Shown here: positions 5,057 through 8,355 of the stretch, piece after piece
Layout: each line of letters opens with the position of its first letter
Numbering within the stretch: the stretch's first letter is position 1
Assembly: GCA_015654825.1 (NCBI GenBank)
Contig: JAATGE010000361.1
Span: forward strand, 1 to 8,355
Source of the DNA: Rhodospirillales bacterium
Lineage (GTDB): Bacteria; Pseudomonadota; Alphaproteobacteria; Acetobacterales; Acetobacteraceae
DNA: 8,355 bases
Reading direction: 5' to 3'
Notes under the pieces: model-generated
What the model was told of the DNA's origin: nothing
Seen by the model: only the letters and a program-made list of their open reading frames with translations
The model's database searches: none
Translations under genes and position numbers: made by a program

Positions 5057-6523
5057 ATGCTGGATGTGACTTTCGCCGCCCCCGCGCTGCCCGCCAAGGG
5101 CGCGCTGGTCCTGCTGGTGGCGGAAGGTGCTGCACCCGCCGGCCTGTGGAAAGCGGCGGACGAGGCGACCGGCGGTGCGGTCGGCCGCGCCTTCGCCGCC
5201 GCCGAGTTTACCGGCAAGGAGGGCCAGACCTGCACTATTCTCGCACCTGGTGCCGGCCTGTCGCGCATCTTGGCCGTCGGCCTGGGCAAGGAAGACAGCC
5301 TCAGCGAGCGGCGGCTGGAGGATGCGGGCGGGGCACTGGCGGCCGCGCTGTCGCGTGAGCCATCCGCGGCGCTCGCGGCCGACGGGCTGACCGGCGCGCA
5401 GGCGGTGCAGGTGGCACTTGGCGCCGCGCTGCGGTCGTATCGTTTTGACCTTTATCACACCAAAATCAAGCCGGAGGACCGGGTAAAGTTCGCGGCGCTG
5501 AGCGTGCTGACCGGTGCCGCCGATGCGGCTGCCGCGTGGCCGAACCAGGCGGCCCTGGTGCGCGGCGTGTTCATCACACGCGATCTGGCGACCGAGCCGG
5601 CGAACGTTTTGACCCCGGTGGAGATGGCCAACCGCATCGAAAAGCTGCGCGACCTGGGCCTGGATGTGGAAGTGGTCGGCCCGGAGAAAATGGCCGAGCT
5701 GGGGTTCGGGGCGCTGCTCGGCGTGGCGCAGGGCAGCGTCAACCCGGCGCGCATGGTGATCATGCGCTGGAATGGCGGCAAGAACGGCGACAAGCCGCTG
5801 GCGTTCATCGGCAAGGGCGTCACGTTCGACACCGGCGGCATCAGCATCAAGCCGGCCGCCGGCATGGAGGACATGAAATGGGACATGGCCGGCGCCGCCG
5901 CGGTCACCGGCCTGATGGCGGCGCTCGCCGGCCGCCGCGCCGCCGTCAACGTGGTGGGTCTGGTCGGCCTGGTGGAAAACATGCCGAGCGGCACGGCCCA
6001 GCGCCCGGGCGACGTGGTGCACAGCTATTCCGGCCAGACCGTCGAGGTGCTCAATACGGACGCGGAAGGGCGCCTGGTGCTGGCCGACGTGCTTTGGTAC
6101 TGCCAGCAGAAATTCGATCCGCGCTTCATGGTGGACCTGGCCACCCTGACCGGCGCAATCATTGTTGCCCTCGGCCACGAACATGCCGGCGTGTTCAGCA
6201 ACGATGACGACCTGGCCGGCAAGCTGCTGGCTGCCGGCCTCGCCACCGGCGAGAAATTATGGCGCCTGCCAATGGGCCGCGAATACGACAAGCTGCTGAA
6301 ATCCGACATCGCGGACATGAAGAACATCACCGGGCGGCCCGGCGGTTCGATCACCGCGGCCCAGTTCCTGGCACGGTTCGTCAATGAAAAACCCTGGGCG
6401 CACCTGGATATCGCGGGAACCGCCTGGGCGACGAAGGACCATCCGACATGGCCGAAAGGTGCCACCGGCTTCGGTGTGCGGCTGCTGAACCGGCTCGTCG
6501 CCGATCATTTTGAGGCCGGGTGA
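5057..6523 (+). CDS. pepA: Leucyl aminopeptidase PepA (peptidase family M17)
   Basis: This cytoplasmic di-metal enzyme removes N-terminal residues, preferably leucine, from peptides and takes part in peptide turnover. The 488 residues have a variable N-terminal domain (about 1-165) and an M17 catalytic domain. By alignment with the bovine and E. coli enzymes, the metal ligands are Lys253, Asp258, Asp276, Asp335 and Glu337, within GKGVTFDTGG, KWDMAG and NTDAEGR. The catalytic residues are Lys265 and Arg339. The substrate-binding block DLATLTG, the loop RPGGSITAAQF (Gly429-Gly430) and the terminal HLDIAG are intact. Spacing from the first Lys to the NTDAEGR Asp (82 residues) matches bovine LAP. 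The enzyme should be active. E. coli PepA also binds DNA at cer and carAB; nothing here shows that. It leads the plus-strand pepA-M17-holC operon. Confidence 0.97.
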   Translation: MLDVTFAAPALPAKGALVLLVAEGAAPAGLWKAADEATGGAVGRAFAAAEFTGKEGQTCTILAPGAGLSRILAVGLGKEDSLSERRLEDAGGALAAALSREPSAALAADGLTGAQAVQVALGAALRSYRFDLYHTKIKPEDRVKFAALSVLTGAADAAAAWPNQAALVRGVFITRDLATEPANVLTPVEMANRIEKLRDLGLDVEVVGPEKMAELGFGALLGVAQGSVNPARMVIMRWNGGKNGDKPLAFIGKGVTFDTGGISIKPAAGMEDMKWDMAGAAAVTGLMAALAGRRAAVNVVGLVGLVENMPSGTAQRPGDVVHSYSGQTVEVLNTDAEGRLVLADVLWYCQQKFDPRFMVDLATLTGAIIVALGHEHAGVFSNDDDLAGKLLAAGLATGEKLWRLPMGREYDKLLKSDIADMKNITGRPGGSITAAQFLARFVNEKPWAHLDIAGTAWATKDHPTWPKGATGFGVRLLNRLVADHFEAG

Positions 6524-7941
6524 CACCGTCAGTTGAGCTGACCGCCGCCGCACCCGGCACATTTCCGCACGCGGTGCCGGTGCGCGCCGGCCAGGTTCCC
6601 GCGCAGTACACGGCGGCGGCCGAGGCGGCCGGGTTTACCGGAAAAGCGGAAACAATATGCGACGTGCTGGGCGGCGCGCGGCGCGAGTTGCTGCTCGGCG
6701 TCGGGGACGGTGCCGGCACCGCGGTATATGAGGCCGCGGGTGCCGCCGCCGCGTCGCACATTTTGGGCGCGCCCCGGCTCGCGATCGATCTGCGGAGCCT
6801 CAGCAAACAACAGGCGATTTCCTGCCTGACCGGCGCCGTGCTGCGCGCATGGCGGTATGAGGCGCTGTTCAGCAAACCGCCGGAAGACGCGCCCGCGCTG
6901 AGCCGGATCGATGCCATTACCGATGATCCGGCACTGGCTAAGAGTTGGGCGCGCCAGCACGCGGTACTGCAGGGCGTCACGTTCGCGCGGGATCTGGTTA
7001 CGGAACCATCGAACACGCTGACGCCGGATCGGTTCGTCGCGCGATTGGAACGGCTCGCCGAGGCCGGGGTCGCCGTGGAAATCCTGCGCGGCGAGGCTTT
7101 GCGGCAGGCCGGGCTCACCGGCCTGCTCGCGGTCGGCGGCGGCTCCGCGCATCCGCCGGCACTGGCCGTGCTGCGCTGGAAAGGCGAGTTCGACGCACCG
7201 AGGCTGGCGTTCGTCGGCAAGGGCATCACGTTCGACACCGGCGGCATCTGCATCAAACCGGCCGACGATATGTGGGAAATGCGCGCCGACATGGCGGGGG
7301 CGGCCGCCTGCGCCGGCGCCATGCTGGCGCTGGCGCTGCGGAAATCGCCGGCGCCCGCAATCGCCGTGCTGGCGCTCGCCGAAAATGCCACCGGCGCCGC
7401 ATCCTATCGCCCCGGCGACGTGCTGCGCCACGCCAGCGGCACGACCATCGAGGTGGTCGATACCGATGCGGAAGGACGCTTGGTGCTGGCCGATGCGCTG
7501 GGCTGGGTGTTGCGCGAAAAGCCCGCCGCCATCATCGATCTTGCCACGCTGACCGGCAGCGTGGTTACCGCGCTGGGGCACGAAATGGCCGGCCTGTTCA
7601 GCAACGATGGCACGCTGGCGGCCGCCGTTTCGGCCGCCGGCGCCGCGGTCGGCGAAAGACTATGGCAACTGCCGATCGACGCCAGCCATCGCGACGAGAT
7701 CCGCAGCGACATCGCCGACCTGCGCCATTGCTCGCCGAAGCGCATGCAGCCCGATGCGTGCCAGGCCGCCGCCTTCTTGCGCGAATTCGCGGGCGGCGTG
7801 CCATGGGTGCATCTGGACATCGCCGGCGTTGAATCCCGCGCCGAGGCGGATGAACGCCATGCGAAAGGTGCGACCGGCTTCGGCGTGCGCCTGCTGGATC
7901 GACTGGTGCGCGACCGTTACGAAGACCCGCGCCGCGCATAA
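6520..7941 (+). CDS. Second, divergent M17 leucyl aminopeptidase-like protein
   Basis: This is a paralogue of the pepA product just upstream. The 473 residues comprise a divergent N-terminal domain and a clear M17 catalytic domain. All predicted metal ligands are present (Lys234, Asp239, Asp257, Asp316, Glu318), as are catalytic Lys246 and Arg320, in GKGITFDTGG, RADMAG and DTDAEGR; the last has Asp where PepA has Asn. DLATLTG and HLDIAG are kept. The glycine loop that reads GGSIT in PepA is here PDACQ (residues 411-415), so substrate binding or oligomer contacts may differ. The start is a GTG overlapping the pepA TGA in GTGA, which suggests translational coupling and co-expression. It may be a second aminopeptidase of different specificity or a partner that forms mixed hexamers with PepA. 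Family membership is firm; the specific role is not. Confidence 0.92.
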   Translation: MTPSVELTAAAPGTFPHAVPVRAGQVPAQYTAAAEAAGFTGKAETICDVLGGARRELLLGVGDGAGTAVYEAAGAAAASHILGAPRLAIDLRSLSKQQAISCLTGAVLRAWRYEALFSKPPEDAPALSRIDAITDDPALAKSWARQHAVLQGVTFARDLVTEPSNTLTPDRFVARLERLAEAGVAVEILRGEALRQAGLTGLLAVGGGSAHPPALAVLRWKGEFDAPRLAFVGKGITFDTGGICIKPADDMWEMRADMAGAAACAGAMLALALRKSPAPAIAVLALAENATGAASYRPGDVLRHASGTTIEVVDTDAEGRLVLADALGWVLREKPAAIIDLATLTGSVVTALGHEMAGLFSNDGTLAAAVSAAGAAVGERLWQLPIDASHRDEIRSDIADLRHCSPKRMQPDACQAAAFLREFAGGVPWVHLDIAGVESRAEADERHAKGATGFGVRLLDRLVRDRYEDPRRA

Positions 7942-7951
7942 GGGGCGCTCG

Positions 7952-8355
7952 ATGGCGGAAATCGGTTTTTACCATCTGACCCGCACCGGCGCCGAGCAGG
8001 CGCTGCCGGCACTGCTGGCCCGCACGCTGCAAAGCGGCGAACGCGCGGTGATTTTTTGCGCGCCTCACCGAGTGGCGGCGCTGGATACCGCGCTATGGCT
8101 GTGCGCGGCACCCGACTGGCTGCCGCACGGCACCGCGGAAATGGGCTCGGCCGAGCTGCAGCCGATCTGGATTACCGCTTCGGACGAAGCGCCGAACGGC
8201 GCGCGCTTTTTGTTCCTGCTGGATGGCTCCGTCAGCACCGCGCTGGACCGTTACCCGCGCGTCTTCGATCTGTACGATGGCAACGCTGAGGCCGCCGTGG
8301 CCGCGGCGCGCGCGCGCTGGCGGGCGGCTACTGCGGCTGGGCATGCGTTGACGTA
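7952..8355 (+). CDS. holC: DNA polymerase III chi subunit HolC (5' part, runs off the window)
   Basis: The chi subunit belongs to the DNA polymerase III clamp-loader assembly and binds the C-terminal tail of single-stranded DNA-binding protein. The reading frame is open from the ATG at 7952 to the window end, giving 134 codons, close to the usual length of about 145-150. It shows the family start (MAEIGFYHLTR, compare the E. coli pattern xFYLL), an N-terminal helix (ALPALLARTLQSGERAVIFC), LDTALW, a PHGTAE segment, PIWIT, RFLFLLDG, and a C-terminal helix leading to GHALT. AAGGGG six bases before the ATG is a good ribosome binding site, and it overlaps the preceding stop region. pepA next to holC is a conserved proteobacterial order, which supports the call. 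Confidence 0.9.
   Translation, partial: MAEIGFYHLTRTGAEQALPALLARTLQSGERAVIFCAPHRVAALDTALWLCAAPDWLPHGTAEMGSAELQPIWITASDEAPNGARFLFLLDGSVSTALDRYPRVFDLYDGNAEAAVAAARARWRAATAAGHALT

Noticed and set aside
4652..6184. Open frame of 510 codons on the minus strand opposite fliP and pepA
   Set aside because: It is antisense to two clear genes and spans the intergenic repeat. Its composition (rich in His, Gln, Arg, Ala) is what G/C-biased third positions produce on the opposite strand, and it matches no known family.
6529..7581. Open frame of 350 codons on the minus strand opposite the second M17 gene
   Set aside because: Antisense shadow with low-complexity composition; the plus strand carries the complete M17 motifs.
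1..8355. Previously undescribed defence, mobile or biosynthetic system; CRISPR array; tRNA or rRNA
   Set aside because: Every substantial coding stretch except the 90-residue gene belongs to a known flagellar, aminopeptidase or replication family. No spaced direct repeats, transposase, integrase or folded RNA gene was seen.

Overview
The window comes from a GC-rich Alphaproteobacterium, most likely an acetic-acid-type bacterium (Acetobacteraceae) or a close relative. The evidence is the strong G/C preference at third codon positions, the flgB-flgC-fliE-fliQ-fliR-flhB gene order, and an AT-rich hairpin of a kind I recall from acetic acid bacteria. The family assignment is inference; the gene identities are much firmer.

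The left half (about 1-4885) is a flagellar locus with two divergent arms. On the minus strand, reading from about 3507 down to 101, lie flgB, flgC, fliE, a 209-base gap, then fliQ, fliR and flhB. FlgB and FlgC are proximal rod proteins and FliE is the MS-ring/rod adaptor. FliQ, FliR and FlhB are membrane parts of the flagellar type III export gate, and FlhB also switches substrate class. Apart from the gap, these genes are packed with overlaps or a few bases between them. The gap holds an AT-rich nested hairpin that looks like a bidirectional terminator or attenuator, so flgBC-fliE and fliQR-flhB may be separately controlled. On the plus strand, from the roughly 100-base divergent region at 3508-3615, lie a 90-residue gene of unknown function, a very short fliO and fliP, joined by 1- and 4-base overlaps. 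Together the two arms encode FliO, FliP, FliQ, FliR and FlhB, the export-gate set except for FlhA, which is not in the window.

A 23-base unit is repeated three times across the fliP stop codon (4859-4927), followed by a GC-rich hairpin. This closes the flagellar part.

The right half (5057-8355, plus strand) is a housekeeping operon unrelated to motility: pepA (M17 leucyl aminopeptidase), a second and divergent M17 aminopeptidase overlapping it by four bases, and the 5' part of holC (DNA polymerase III chi subunit), which runs off the window end. pepA next to holC is a widely conserved proteobacterial arrangement; here an extra M17 paralogue sits between them.

I see no mobile element, CRISPR array, tRNA or rRNA, and no sign of a new multi-gene system. 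The points most worth a second look are the AT-rich element between fliE and fliQ, the unknown 90-residue gene before fliO, the tandem repeat that supplies the fliP stop, and the altered second M17 enzyme.
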